A DNA stretch of 64,000 nt from Sweltsa coloradensis (lineage: Eukaryota; Arthropoda; Insecta; Plecoptera; Chloroperlidae): assembly GCA_024449915.1 (NCBI GenBank), contig JAMZAV010001711.1, positions 62,001 to 126,000 of the forward strand, written 5' to 3'. How positions within the stretch are numbered: the stretch's first letter is position 1; each line of letters begins with the position of its first letter. This document shows positions 1 through 9,919 of this stretch, in pieces. The notes under the pieces are model-generated. The model did no database searches. It saw nothing but the letters and a program-made list of their open reading frames with translations, and had not been told where the DNA came from. Position numbers and translations under genes: made by a program.

Positions 1-60
1 CTAGAATAGACTGGTGCGTTATGACCGAACGGTTGACGCGTCCTTCATCAAAACAAAAAC
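1..60 (+). repeat. SINE-A tail fragment
   Basis: The 3' core (GTGCGTTATGACCGAACGGT) and A-rich end of a SINE-A copy cut by the window edge. It diverges from the consensus at a few bases only. Confidence 0.75.
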
Positions 61-261
61 TCCACGAAAACTACTTGTCCTATTTATTCCTCTCGGCTTA
101 AACGTGTGCTGCTCGGTGCATTACTTCTACCTGTATGGCGTCGCAATATACAGCCATCCTGGACGTATAGAACAAGACTTATTATTGGCATTCTTTGAGA
201 GAGCTTGCACGTTTGGTACTTATTGTAAAGTTTTATTTTCAAACATGATTTTATGGCTAAG

Positions 262-400
262 CCCCCCACCCCCCTCTAACCTTGTCTGTGGCAGCTTCTG
301 ACCAGCACGGTTGTGTCATCCCCACATCCCCTAGGTTAGAGTGGCGCATTTATTATGTCTTAATGGTTGACACGCCTGTATTCCAAATAAACAAAACGAT
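262..400 (+). repeat. SINE-A tail, 5'-truncated
   Basis: It starts in the pyrimidine run before the TTCTGACCAGCACG hairpin remnant, passes through CCCCTAGGTTAGAGTGGCGC and ends in an A-rich tail. Head and middle are missing, as in a 5'-truncated insertion. Confidence 0.75.
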
Positions 401-548
401 TCAATTTATATTTAAAGTCGTATCCTATCACAGGTGGCAAAAGATACACACGTTATAATTAGTCGTTGTTTCTACTCGCCGTTTTCAAGAATGCTTCAGG
501 TTATGATTTGTATTAGGCTTAACTAAGACAATAATAATAACTAAATAT

Positions 549-790
549 CCCCCGTCTGGGCCCTGGGTAGAATTGGCTCTAAGCATGCCCTGCTAATCTT
601 AAATTGTGAGGAGAGAGGAAAAGTCCATCTTACAAACATCAGGTGGAGTTTTATACTCAATTTCCTCCCCCTAAACGTGGCTGGTTCTGACCTGCATGAA
701 ACCAATCTCCATATATCGCCTGAGGTAGAGTGGCGTATTATGGCCTAAGGTAGACGCGCGCATAAACTTAATGAATCAAAATTACTGCAC
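549..790 (+). repeat. SINE-A copy lacking its middle
   Basis: The head (CCCGTCTGGGCCCTGGGTAG) is followed by the tail hairpin (GGCTGGTTCTGACC) with the stem-loop middle missing. It is an internal deletion derivative with a degenerate 3' core. Confidence 0.75.
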
Positions 791-796
791 GAAACT

Positions 797-1030
797 AGAG
801 GCGAGCTCTGTTAGTCGTCGGTCGTCGGAGACATCCCCTTTCTCTTGACGACCTCCTCGAACTCGACGCCGACAATGATCTGAACCCCCCCCCCCCCATT
901 CCTCCACCGATACCCTTAGCTGGTTCTGACCATGCGTGGGACCTTCTTTCTGATATCCTTTATAGGCTAGATTGGAGCATTATGATGTAGTCCTACGTTT
1001 GACGCGCCCTTAATCCAAATGAATTAACGA
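797..1030 (+). repeat. SINE-A copy, head missing
   Basis: It begins at CTAGAGGCGAGCTCTG directly after the tail of the preceding copy and holds the middle and tail. The middle has an extra GTCGTCG repeat and a long C run. It ends CGCGCCCTTAATCCAAATG. Confidence 0.8.
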
Positions 1031-1127
1031 AATATAAATCCTTTTTATTAACTTACAACATCACATGATGGCGCAATATAACTAACTACCCGGTTGAAGC
1101 GCGCTTGTTTCTCTTTTCGTCGTTCTA
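1031..1127 (+). repeat. LINE-A 3' tail fragment
   Basis: AT-rich 3' UTR remnant ending in the LINE-A core (GATGGCGCAATATAACTAAC, then CCGGTTGAAGCGCGC) and TTGTTTCTC. No coding part is attached. Confidence 0.65.
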
Positions 1128-1142
1128 TTCACGCATTTTTCC

Positions 1143-1205
1143 TGTCCTCTAGGCTAGAGTGGCGCATTATAACCGTACGGTTGACGCACCCTTGAACATA
1201 ATAAA
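1143..1205 (+). repeat. SINE-A 3' fragment
   Basis: It holds CTAGGCTAGAGTGGCGCATT and the GGTTGACGCACCC core with a short A-rich end. It is among the shortest 5'-truncated copies. Confidence 0.75.
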
Positions 1206-1240
1206 TATAAAAAAGCGTTTGTATCAGAAGTATTTAATTA

Positions 1241-1877
1241 AAGGCCATTCCAGACGCTAAAATTGCTTTCATTAAAGAGTTGGTTTTTGTAACTTATTAT
1301 TGAAATAACATGTATTAGACTATGAAAAATAAAAAATAAAAAATATTGTCGCTATTTTTGGGGCGTACCGGCTGTTTAATTTGCATATTGCGCCTTATTG
1401 CGCTATCAAGTCTAATTTCAAAACGGCTTTTCAGATTATCTTCATTTTTTTTATTAATTTCGTCATCTCTTTGTTCATATAGTGAACAAGTTTCGTAAGG
1501 TTTTGCGGAAGGGATTACAAGTTATGAATTTTTTTATTTAACTCATTGAGTTGAGTGTTGGGGCAAATTTTATGGGGCAAATAAAATTTTTTTAACTTGT
1601 AATCCCTTTCGCAAAACCTTACGAAACTTGTTCACCATATGAACAAAGAGATGACGAAATTAATTTTAAAAAAAATGAAGATAATCTGAAAAGCCGTTTT
1701 GAAATTGGACTTGATAGTGCAATTAGGCGCAATATGCAAATTAAACAGCCGGTATGCCCCGAAAATAGGGACAATATTTATTTTCATTTTTTTTCATAGG
1801 CTTATACATGTTATTTCAATAATTAGTTACAAAAAGCAACTCTTCAATGAAGTCAATTTAGCGTCTAGAATGGCCTT
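1241..1877. repeat. Foldback element with ~285-bp inverted arms
   Basis: Left arm 1241-1524 and right arm 1592-1877 are near-perfect reverse complements around a 67-bp spacer. The outer ends read AAGGCCATTC and GAATGGCCTT, and the inner ends GGGATTACAAGTTA and TTAACTTGTAATCCC. The arms carry no recognisable protein. The form fits a foldback or long-TIR non-autonomous DNA transposon. The open frame at 1699-1935 only reads through the right arm. Confidence 0.9.
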
Positions 1878-2041
1878 AAACAAATTTATTCCTCAACTCA
1901 TTAATTCGTTAATTGCCCCAAGCGGATGGCATTAAAGAACATAGCTTCAAATTTACTTCGTAACTGCCAACATTAACAACAAATAGGCCTACATTAATTA
2001 TTCACAATTAAATAGTATTTTTTTAAACGTCCGCACACGTT

Positions 2042-2360
2042 GTAGAATTGGTCCAGAGTATGGCACTGTAATAAAAGGTGACAAAGAGGAAAAGCCCACC
2101 TCAAAAAACATCAGCTATTTCGAGGGCAGTATGTAAGGGGAGGGTAGCTCTGACAATGGTCGTCGAATGCACGTACCTCCCCCATCCCTGGACGACCTGC
2201 CCTACGACGACGACCATAACAACACAAACTATGAAACAAATTATGCCGACCTCGACGTGAGAATCTCCCCACCCTTGTCTTGAGAAACCTCTACCAGTAG
2301 CTGATTCAGACCAGCATTGGATTGCCCTCTCTTTATACTCTAGGCTGGGGGGAAAATCCA
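2042..2360 (+). repeat. SINE-A copy, nearly full length
   Basis: Head, middle and tail are all present (GTAGAATTGGTCCAGAG; GACGACCTGCCCTACGACG; GACCAGCATTGG). It is more diverged than most. The 3' core ends abruptly at CTAGGCTGGGG, where LINE-A 3' sequence begins. Confidence 0.75.
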
Positions 2361-2645
2361 CACAAACAAGAACTTATTTATAACTTCTATTATACCATGA
2401 AATTGTCGACAAAGTTCTAAATTTGTTGAACCAAACTGAATTTATTACAAACACATTTGTTTTTTCTAAAAAATAAATAATTATTGTTTTGCTATTGTTA
2501 ATTTTATCTCTTTTATTTTCTTTTGTTTTATAAACTTAGAACAATTTAACCATCAAAAACACCACAAACTTATTGCAATGAAATTTAATATCACAGGCGG
2601 CGCAATATGACCTAACCAGTTGAAGCCCCCGACTTTCTCACGTGA
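2361..2645 (+). repeat. LINE-A 3' UTR and tail
   Basis: It begins in the LINE-A 3' UTR (ATCCACACAAACAAGAACTT) and ends in the core CACAGGCGGCGCAATATGAC with CTTTCTCACGTG. The same UTR start recurs at about 15866 and 19916. Confidence 0.75.
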
Positions 2646-2696
2646 ATTATTCATCGCTGAAAATATGCCAAGCCACATAATTTCCCGGAAAAAGAC

Positions 2697-3240
2697 AACT
2701 AACCCATGTTGGTTCTACCACATAGTGCGTGGGGAACATTATACTGATTTCTCTTTTTCATCGGAAATGAGTGTATGAAAGGGCCAATTTTATATCCGGA
2801 CCAATGACATAGACGCAGATCTTTTACCAGTGTGGTCGGCTCCCGACCCTTCTCTTCCCATAGCTCTCCACATTGGTACATACAACCTACGCAATCTATG
2901 TCCGGGCTGCCCAATGTGTAACATAATGGTGACAAAATGGTGCACTAGCCGATTGACTCAGGTGGGCTAGCTCTGGATCTACCGTCTATGACGAAGCAGG
3001 TGGCTAAAGTTGTGATAGTCCATGTTTCTCGCAAGAAACATTTTCCTCAACAGCCAGGATCCCCTTTTCCACCGGCACGGGTCGCACCGCACGGCAAACA
3101 CAGCAGAAGATGTTTAGAACACAAAGGGGGCCAGCATTGAGTGTGAAGAGTGGAGAACGTGAGGTAGTAAAAAAAAGATGATTTTGGAGTAAAAGTGCGT
3201 GTAAGAAAATGAAAATGTAGGCATGAGAGCCCCCTCTGTG
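2697..3240 (-). repeat. Dispersed repeat U1, copy 1 (inverted)
   Basis: This block is the reverse complement of 29127-29680, with shared words such as CAGGATCCCCTTTTCCACCG and GGTCGGCTCCCGACCCTTCT. Neither copy keeps a common reading frame across its length, so coding is not supported. It is one of the few repeats here lying on the - strand. Confidence 0.8.
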
Positions 3241-3257
3241 GTCTACAGTCACCTCGA

Positions 3258-3660
3258 GATGAACGATGACAAAAACTACGACGACCGCGACCCATTCCTC
3301 CCCTCTGGGCCCGGGGTAGAATTGGCCCAGAGCATGGCTCTGCTGTTCGTACAAGGCGATTCAAGAGAAAAAGTCGAACTTGCAAACATCAGCTAGTAAG
3401 AGGGGATATTTTATTCCCCGAAAGTAGAGGCGAGCTCTGGCAATCGTCATCGGGGACAACCCCCTTCCCTTGACGACCTCCCGACGACAATGACAATGAC
3501 ACAACGAGCAATGACGAAGACAATGTCGACCGCGACGTGAGAAACCCCCCTTCCTCCCCTTACCCGTGGCTGGTTCTGACCACAGAAGGGTGCCTCCTCT
3601 CCATATCCCCTAGGCTAGAGTAGCGCACTATGACCTGGAGAATGACGCGCTCACGAATAA
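3258..3660 (+). repeat. SINE-A, full copy after a short fragment
   Basis: Bases 3258-3302 are a middle-module fragment. A full copy follows from CCCTCTGGGCCCGGGGTAG through GCAAACATCAGCTAGTAAGA, CAATCGTCATCGGGGAC and GTGGCTGGTTCTGACCA to a mutated 3' core. It belongs to the GTAAGA subfamily. Confidence 0.85.
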
Positions 3661-3669
3661 TCCTTTCAA

Positions 3670-3755
3670 TTTTCCCCTCTCCTTGTTTGTGGCTGGATCT
3701 GTCCTCACAAGTCTGTTCTCCTTCCTTTTCCGAGCATAGAGTGGCGCACAAAACC
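3670..3755 (+). repeat. SINE-A tail fragment
   Basis: A degenerate tail (GTGGCTGGATCTGTCC, then CATAGAGTGGCGCA). It directly follows the previous copy. Confidence 0.6.
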
Positions 3756-3894
3756 CATAAGTTAGTTATTTACTTATTATGAAGATGTTTTCAATGTATC
3801 TAAATCACATCGCTGTCGGACGGAATCATCTTTAACATTTTCTTGTCATCAATAAACTTAGTAAGACAACATAATAATAATAACTGACACTCGT

Positions 3895-4110
3895 GCACAG
3901 TGTTGGCTCGAGTGTTAAGCGCGCGACTCTGATTAGGGGGTCCCGGGTTCAAATTTCTTCGAGAAGGCAATCCTGACTTTTCCGAGCTTTTTCTCAGTCG
4001 ACAATGCGCAGGCAAGGGATAAGTCCTCATAAACAGCCATCGGGCATCAATTAACAATTGTCCTCACGCCGATAAACCTTGTTGACACCAGAAGAGGATA
4101 TTGCATTGCA
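3895..4110 (+). repeat. SINE-B, tRNA-derived SINE
   Basis: A tRNA-like head has an A-box-like TGGCTCGAGTGTTAAGC at 3904-3920 and a B-box-like GGGTTCAAATTTC at 3945-3957. The body (TTTCTCAGTCGACAATGCGC, AAGTCCTCATAAACAGCC) is shared with the inverted copy at 7986-8135. Two copies with the same head and body support a tRNA-derived SINE rather than a tRNA gene. Confidence 0.75.
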
Positions 4111-4129
4111 CCAGGGCAGGTTTCCCACA

Positions 4130-4345
4130 TAAAAAACTAATATAAAATATGATAAGTATTATAACTTACACAAACATGCAAACGATAAAGTCTTAAAAAT
4201 AAAATATAAACACTAAGAAATTAGAAGAGCCTACAATATAATCATCAAACACACCATTAACTCATTTCATTAGCTTTTAATATCACATGCGGCGAAATAT
4301 TGCCTGACCGGTTGAAGAGCCATTGGATAGTTTCTTATTTCGAAT
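4130..4345 (+). repeat. LINE-A 3' UTR and tail
   Basis: AT-rich 3' UTR ending in CACATGCGGCGAAATATTGC and CCGGTTGAAGAGCC. The core is mutated but recognisable. Confidence 0.65.
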
Positions 4346-4384
4346 GTTGTAATATTCACGTAGTATACAACACTATTCTTCCCA

Positions 4385-4786
4385 CCCCGTCTGGGCCCGG
4401 GGTAAAATTGGCCCCAGGCATGGCTCTGCTAATCGTAAAAGGAAATTCAATGAAAAAGACCACCTCGGAAACATCAGCTATAATAAGAATGGTAGTTTAC
4501 TAGTGTTACTTACTCCCCTAAACGAGAGGCGAACACAAAACAATGTTTTTTTAATTTTTATTTCCGAAAATAGAGGCGAACTCTGACCATTGTCGGCGGG
4601 GACATCTCCCCGACTACGATGCCAATGACAAAACAAACGATGACAAAGACGATGACTACAGCGACGTCAGAATCCATCCTTTTAGTGGTTGGTTCTGATA
4701 AGCCTGAGCCCCTGCTACAAATATTCCCTAGGCTAGAATGGCGCTTCATGACCCAACGGTTGACTCGCCCTTATCCAAATAAACCA
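4385..4786 (+). repeat. SINE-A full copy
   Basis: Head, middle and tail are present, ending CCCTTATCCAAATAAACC. The head-middle junction carries about 50 extra bases in which CGAGAGGCGAAC and TAGAGGCGAACTCTG repeat, a local duplication. The stem-loop reads GTCGGCGGGGACATCTCCCC. Confidence 0.85.
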
Positions 4787-4998
4787 AACTAGAGGTGAGC
4801 TCTGGCAGTCGTTGTCGGGGTCTCTCCCCATTTCCCTTGTCCACCTTCCCGACGATGACGACAACAACGACGACTATGAGAAAAAGCACGATAACAAAAA
4901 CGATGGAAACACAACTTGAGAAACTTCTTGCCCTGTCTGGTCCTTTGCAATTTGACCTTACTGTAAACGTGCCCTTAAGCCAAAACAAACCAAATATA
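4787..4998 (+). repeat. SINE-A, head missing, tail-joined
   Basis: It starts at CTAGAGGTGAGCTCTGG immediately after the preceding copy's AAATAAACCAAA. The middle is intact, and the tail is shortened so that CTTGCCCTGTCTGGTCC meets TTGACCTTACTGTAAACG. Confidence 0.8.
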
Positions 4999-4999
4999 T

Positions 5000-5392
5000 G
5001 AATAAATCTCAAAGTAATTGTGAGAATGGCGACAATGTTAGGTCTATTCAGTTTCCTTCTTGAAATTATTTATTTAAACAGAAATATTTCCAAAATATTA
5101 ACTTTTAGAACCAAATAATTAGAAACATGAATGTTATCACTTAAGTCTTTGTATTCTTATTTCATTTAAGAGGGAATGGAATGGACACATTTGGCAGTTG
5201 GAAAATAGCTACTCGCTCAGCCAAGGTGCATCCGACGTATATGAAACTTTGCAAATGGTTGTCAACGAAGCATACATGGACGACCCTGCAGTCATAAATT
5301 TTCAAAATTTAAAATCACGAATTTTGTTGATTTTGAAGTTCTTAACATAATCAAAATTTGTGAAAATACATTTATTGTTATAAATTATTTTT
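5000..5392. other. Unassigned AT-rich segment with a short exon-like frame
   Basis: No SINE-A sequence is present. Bases 5170-5290 are less AT-rich and read on the + strand as 42 codons without a stop (GNGMDTFGSWKIATRSAKVH and onward) ending TAA at 5296. TTATTTCATTTAAG precedes them and could be a splice acceptor. I recognise no family. Confidence 0.3.
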
Positions 5393-5776
5393 CCCCCTTC
5401 TGAACCCGGGGTAGAATTGGCCCAGAGCATGGCTTCTCTAATCGTAAAAGGCGATTCAAGAGAAAAAGTCCACCTCGCAAACATCAGCTAGTAAGAGCGG
5501 AGTATCTTACTCCCCAAACCTAGAGGCGAGCTCTGGCAATCGTCGTCGGGGACCTTGCCCCCTTCCCTTCACGACCCCCCGGCGACGATGACAAAGACAC
5601 AACGAGCGATGACAAAGACGATGACGACCGCGACGTGGGAAACCCCCCTTCCTCCCCTTACCCGTGGCGGGTTCTGACCAGCATGGGCCCCTCCCCTCCC
5701 CCCCCCCCCCCCTTAGGCTAGAGTGGTGCATTATGACCTAACGGTTGACGCGTCCTAAATCCAAATAAACCAAACC
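5393..5776 (+). repeat. SINE-A full copy, GTAAGA subfamily
   Basis: One of the cleanest copies: head with GGTAGAATTGGCCCAGAGC, GCTAGTAAGAGCGGAG, middle with GACGACCCCCCGGCGACGAT, tail ending GCGTCCTAAATCCAAATAAA. A run of about 14 C precedes the 3' core. Confidence 0.9.
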
Positions 5777-5811
5777 AACGATAACACAATATAATACACA
5801 TAACACAACTA

Positions 5812-5973
5812 ATGATGACCAAGACGATGACGACCGCGACGTGAGAAATCCCCCTTCCTCCTCTTACCCGTGGCTGGTTCTGACCAGCATGGACCCCTCA
5901 ACCCCACCCCCCTTAGGCTAGAGTGGTGCATTATGACCTAACGGTTGACGCGTCCTTAATACAAATAAACAAA
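5812..5973 (+). repeat. SINE-A, 5'-truncated
   Basis: It starts inside the middle (GATGACCAAGACGATGACG) about 35 bases after the previous copy's tail and keeps the whole tail, including a perfect GCTGGTTCTGACCAGC hairpin. Confidence 0.85.
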
Positions 5974-6198
5974 ACAATAAATTATTTACAAACAAAATTT
6001 GGACATGTATTACTGAAGAGCCCTATATTTCCATATTTGTGACATTTGTGACACCTGTGGTGTAAGTCGGCGAAGCGACCAACAATTTGCTAAAAACGCA
6101 TGTCCTATACTCTCTTAATAAATTTGGAATACAAATTAAATAAAAAAACGAATTCTTCTAATTAACGCTATCCTAACGTTGTTGTAAATTATTATTGG
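5974..6198 (+). other. Unassigned, with a trace of LINE-A
   Basis: AT-rich. GACACCTGTGGTGTAAGTC near 6050 resembles the LINE-A zinc-motif region (GACACATGTGATGTACC). Nothing else is recognised. Confidence 0.3.
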
Positions 6199-6376
6199 CC
6201 AGTGTCCTCTCCTTCCTCGCTTGACCACCGCCCCGACGACAATGACCATGACGACACGAACGAAGACAACGACGATGGAGACCCCGACGTGAGAAACGCC
6301 CCTTTCCTCCCCCAATACCCGTGGCTAGTTTTGACCGCATGTGACATCCTCCCCGTATCACCTAGACAAGAGTGGC
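6199..6376 (+). repeat. SINE-A, 5'-truncated and 3'-truncated
   Basis: It starts late in the stem-loop (GACCACCGCCCCGACGACAA), keeps CGACGTGAGAAACGCC and the hairpin region, and stops at AAGAGTGGCAGATT, where LINE-A coding sequence takes over. Confidence 0.75.
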
Positions 6377-7325
6377 AGATTTCGCTGCAGAATTATTCGC
6401 TTTATTATATTGCCGTTGTGGAGAATACCCTGGTAGAAATATTTGTATGCCAAACGGTCGCCAAGCGGTCACCAACAGATCACCAAGGCTTATTTTGATC
6501 GCCAACAGGTTACCAAGTGATTACCAAGGGTCACCACCGAAATTTCAAAAGAAATTTATGACAGCCAAACGTTCACCAAAAGGCAGCCAACGGGTCACCA
6601 ACTCTGCAATGCAGTATTTTGACACAAAAACGACCTGTTGGCGACCATTTGGCTGCTGTTGGTGATCACTTGGCGATCACTTGGCATCAGTTGGTGAACT
6701 AGTTGGTGACCTGTTGGTGACCACTTGGCAACCATTTGGCAACCAAATATTTTTACTAGGGTACATTTTGTGTTCAGATAGCTTGAGCTCATTTCAAGCA
6801 ATAATACTCTTGTATTCAAGTCATCATATTTTCGTAAATGACATCCAATTCAATTTAAAAACAACTGAACTATAAGGATTCTATAATAGAGTTTTGCTGG
6901 ATACCTGGACAAGTGGGCATAGAGGGAAATGCACACGCTGATCAGGCTGCTAAGGAATCTTCCCAGCGTCGCGACGTTGATTTCAATCTATATAGTTCCC
7001 GTTCCACATGTAAAGAGTGGATACAAGCAACGATTGTAAGATTTGCGACAGTCATCTTGAAAAGTGGTGCAAAAAAAATTGCAAACAGCAAAATGCAGAC
7101 ACATCATACAAAATATGTACTCTATTTATTCCCATTCAAATAAATAATAAATTTTATTTTGCTATGACTGTAATCACTATACATTTATTTTCCTATATAT
7201 ACAATTAGAAAACAATATGATCATTAATAACACCATTAACTCCTTTCATTTACTTTCAATATCACAGACGGCGCAATAGAAACACACCGTTAGAAGCGCC
7301 CTAGTTTCTCTCACGTCATATGACA
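6377..7325 (+). mobile_element. LINE-A copy L1, RNase H region to 3' end
   Basis: A 5'-truncated LINE-A copy. It keeps part of RNase H (CSDSLSSFQAI; then FCWIPGQVGIEGNAHADQAA, with the last catalytic Asp in HADQ), a tail remnant (CKICDSHLEKWCKKN), and a 3' UTR ending in a degenerate core (CGGCGCAATAGAAACACACC) plus CGCCCTAGTTTCTC. Much of the region between RNase H and the 3' UTR is deleted. A MITE at 6428-6761 splits RNase H. It is non-functional. Confidence 0.85.
6428..6761. mobile_element. MITE with TA target duplication
   Basis: The 334-bp insert starts CCCTGGTAGAAATATTTG and ends CAAATATTTTTACTAGGG, which are imperfect terminal inverted repeats. TA flanks it at 6426-6427 and 6762-6763. 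The uninterrupted LINE-A copy at about 16611-16626 reads GAGAATACCTTTTGTG, giving the empty site. Inside, each arm is a short-period array of GGTCACCAAC/GGTCGCCAAG-like units in opposite directions. The TA duplication suggests a Tc1/mariner-type transposase in trans. No transposase is encoded. Confidence 0.9.
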
Positions 7326-7379
7326 TGGTTGCATCCGCAGGAATGTAGTGATATTCTCTCAAGCGTGTAACTGTCCTCC

Positions 7380-7717
7380 TGACATCCCTTAGTCCCGTAT
7401 TCGTCGGGGATCCCTCCGCCTCCCCTAAACTACTTATCCAACGAAAACGACTATGATAAAACGATCGATGACAAAAATAATGAAAACCGATACGTAAAAA
7501 CAATCTTTTCCTCTCCTCTTTTCGTGGCTGGTATGACCAGCGTGTGGTTTTATTACGACCGCGACGTGAGAACCCCCCTTTCCGCCTTACCCGTGTCTGG
7601 TTCTGACCAGCATGGGCTCACTCCTTCCCCCTACACCCCCCTACCCACAAGGCTAGAGAGGTGCATTGTGACCTAACGGTGGACGCGTCCTTAATCCAAA
7701 TAAAGCAATAAACAAAC
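7380..7717 (+). repeat. Two SINE-A fragments in tandem
   Basis: Bases 7380-7550 are a very diverged middle and hairpin (GTGGCTGGTATGACCAGCGT). Bases 7554-7717 start at TACGACCGCGACGTGAGAAC and carry a clean tail ending TCCTTAATCCAAATAAAG. The second is 5'-truncated. Confidence 0.75.
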
Positions 7718-7985
7718 CTGCCTAGAACGTCTAGGCTAGATTGGAGTAAAAAGACCTAACGAATAAACTCCAAACCTAAAACTATTCGCCTATTCCTTGT
7801 AACAGCCCCGCCTTCATCAGACAACACGCGGTGACGTTATGCAATTAAATATCTCACTGATAATGGTTTGTTTAGTGGTCAATGACAACACACACAATGA
7901 AAGTTTGCGATTCATGCCCCTCCACAAGTGTCTAACTAGAAGCGCGTAGGACATTATTGTGCTGTCTGTCCAGGGCTGTTTAAGA
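7718..7985. other. SINE-A scrap and unassigned sequence
   Basis: GTCTAGGCTAGATTGGAG and AAGACCTAACG near 7730-7765 are a SINE-A core remnant. The rest is not recognised. Confidence 0.35.
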
Positions 7986-8135
7986 GGACTCAATACCTTG
8001 CATTCGCATTAACGATTGAGGAAAACCTCGGACAAAACCTTCAGTCGGGATTAAGCGTCTGGACGGGATTTAAACCCGGGACGTCCCGAATCAGAATGGC
8101 TTGCTTAACGCTCGAGCCAGCACTGTAGTTCGTCC
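7986..8135 (-). repeat. SINE-B, tRNA-derived SINE, inverted copy
   Basis: On the - strand it reads TGGCTCGAGCGTTAAGC (A-box-like), CCCGGGTTTAAATCCCG (B-box-like) and a body with TTTTCCTCAATCGTTAATGC and GAGTCCTCTTAAACAGCC. It matches the + copy at 3895-4110 in head and body. Confidence 0.75.
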
Positions 8136-8154
8136 GTCTGGTCTTTCCCGGTTT

Positions 8155-8519
8155 CCCCGTCTGGGCCTAGGGTAGAATTTGGCCCATAGCATACAAGGCG
8201 ATTTGAGAGAAAAAGTCCACCTCGCAAACATCAGCTAGTATGAAGGGTAGTATTTTACTCTCCGGAATTAGATGCGAGCTCTGACAATCGTCGTTGGGGA
8301 ACTTGCCCTCTTCCCTTGACGACCCCTCGACGACGATGACGACAATGACACCACGAACGATGACAAAGATAATTTCGACCGTGACGTGAGAACCCCCTGT
8401 TCTCCCATTACCCGTGGCTAGTTCTGACCAGCATGGACTCCTCCGCCGCCAACCCCTCCTAGGTTAGAGTGGTACATTATGACCTAACGGTTGACGCGAC
8501 CTTAATCCAAATAAACCAA
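8155..8519 (+). repeat. SINE-A full copy, TATGAAGGG subfamily
   Basis: The head lacks about 20 bases after GGCCCATAGCATAC. It has GCTAGTATGAAGGGTAGTA, a middle with GACGACCCCTCGACGACGAT, and ends GCGACCTTAATCCAAATAAA. Confidence 0.85.
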
Positions 8520-8745
8520 ACTAGAGCATGGCTCTGTAATAACAAAAGGCGATTCAAAGAAAACTTTACCTCGCAACATCTACTAGAAAGAGGGAAGTAA
8601 CATTTATAACTCCCCGAATCTAGAGGTGAGCTCTGGCAATCGTCGTCGAGGACACCCACCCTTTCCCTTGGCGATACACTTTCCCTAGGCTAGAGAGGCG
8701 TTTTATTACCTAACAGTAGACGCACCCTTAATCCAAATAAACAAA
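8520..8745 (+). repeat. SINE-A, tail-joined, internally deleted
   Basis: The head starts at CTAGAGCATGGCTCTG right after the preceding AAATAAACCAAA, so about 30 bases of 5' end are missing. The middle ends at the stem-loop (CAATCGTCGTCGAGGACACC) and jumps to CCCTAGGCTAGAGAGGCG. Confidence 0.8.
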
Positions 8746-8893
8746 AAAAATATATAAAAAATAAAAAATACAGTTTGATAAACTCATATAAGATGATAAC
8801 TAAGTAACAAAAAATTCAATACATGATTAGCTTATAGAATATCACTGCGGCTTAGTTTGACCTGAAGGTTAAAGCGCATTGCTTCTCTTGCGT
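8746..8893 (+). repeat. LINE-A 3' tail fragment
   Basis: AT-rich UTR, then GAATATCACTGCGGCTTAG and GACCTGAAGGTTAAAGCGC with GCTTCTCTTGCG. The core is diverged. Confidence 0.55.
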
Positions 8894-9169
8894 TTTATGA
8901 TAGATAGATAGATATTTTTATTTACTTAGACTAGTACAGTGTACAAGTATAACTCTTTGCAGAGAAAGTGAATAGTCTATAATTAATAATTAATAATAAA
9001 AGTGATAGTAATTATAATGATATACACAGTGTTAGAAGAAAGAATAGTTGAATATAAAGCATAATTGATAATTGATATGGATATTGATATTGATATGTAT
9101 GATGATTGATAATATTGATATATGTATATATGATGATTCATTAATTGATTAATAATGATAAACACATAT

Positions 9170-9534
9170 GTTAAAGTAGAGTAGATGCAAAACAATAGCA
9201 TGCGCTACTATAGATTAAGAACTCATATATAATAAAGAAAAGTTGGATATAAAGCAATTTTTGATGTGATATTGTGATAATAATTGCTGATGGCACAGAA
9301 AACAGCAATGATGTACAGGAGAATGTGTCTAGTATATATATGATGATTGATTGATTGATTAGTGTTTATGGTAAAGTAGAGTAGATGCAAAATATGCCCT
9401 ACTAGATTAAGAATTCATAAAGAATAAAGAAAAATTGGATATAAAGCAATAATTGATATGATATTGTGATAAGAATTGCTAATGGCACAGAAAACAGCAA
9501 TGATGTACAGTAGAATGTGTCTATAATATATAAT

Positions 9535-9570
<36 letters not shown>

Positions 9571-9755
9571 GATATTATTGTTTTTTTAAAAAAAGATGCA
9601 AAATAATAGAATGCCCTACTAGATTAAGAATTCATATAGAATAAAGAAAAGTTGGATATAAAGCAATATTGATGTGATATTGTGATGAGAATTGCTGATG
9701 GCACAGAAAACAGCAATTGGAGGATGTACAGCAGAATGTGTCTTATATACCTGCA
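9170..9755 (-). repeat. ~205-bp tandem array in the LINE-B 3' region
   Basis: Three units begin with GATGCAAAA at 9184, 9384 and 9595 and share GGATATAAAGCAAT and TGGCACAGAAAACAGCAATG. Spacing is about 200-211 bp. The array lies between the RT frame and the microsatellite end. Confidence 0.85.
9537..9566. repeat. (AT)n microsatellite
   Basis: About 15 uninterrupted AT dinucleotides between the second and third array units. Confidence 0.9.
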
Positions 9756-9919
9756 CAATCCAAGGAAGCGTGTAAGCACATATATATTATATATAGAAGT
9801 TTGTTACATCATTTCGGCTAAAGGAACATTTGAAAATTTTAAATTACAGTGCTTGTTTGTGGTTATACTCTAGAAAATTTGTAAATATTATAATGAAAAA
9901 ATGAATTAACTGCAAATAT

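Noticed and set aside
1699..1935. 78-codon + strand frame
   Set aside because: Lies within the right arm of the foldback element.
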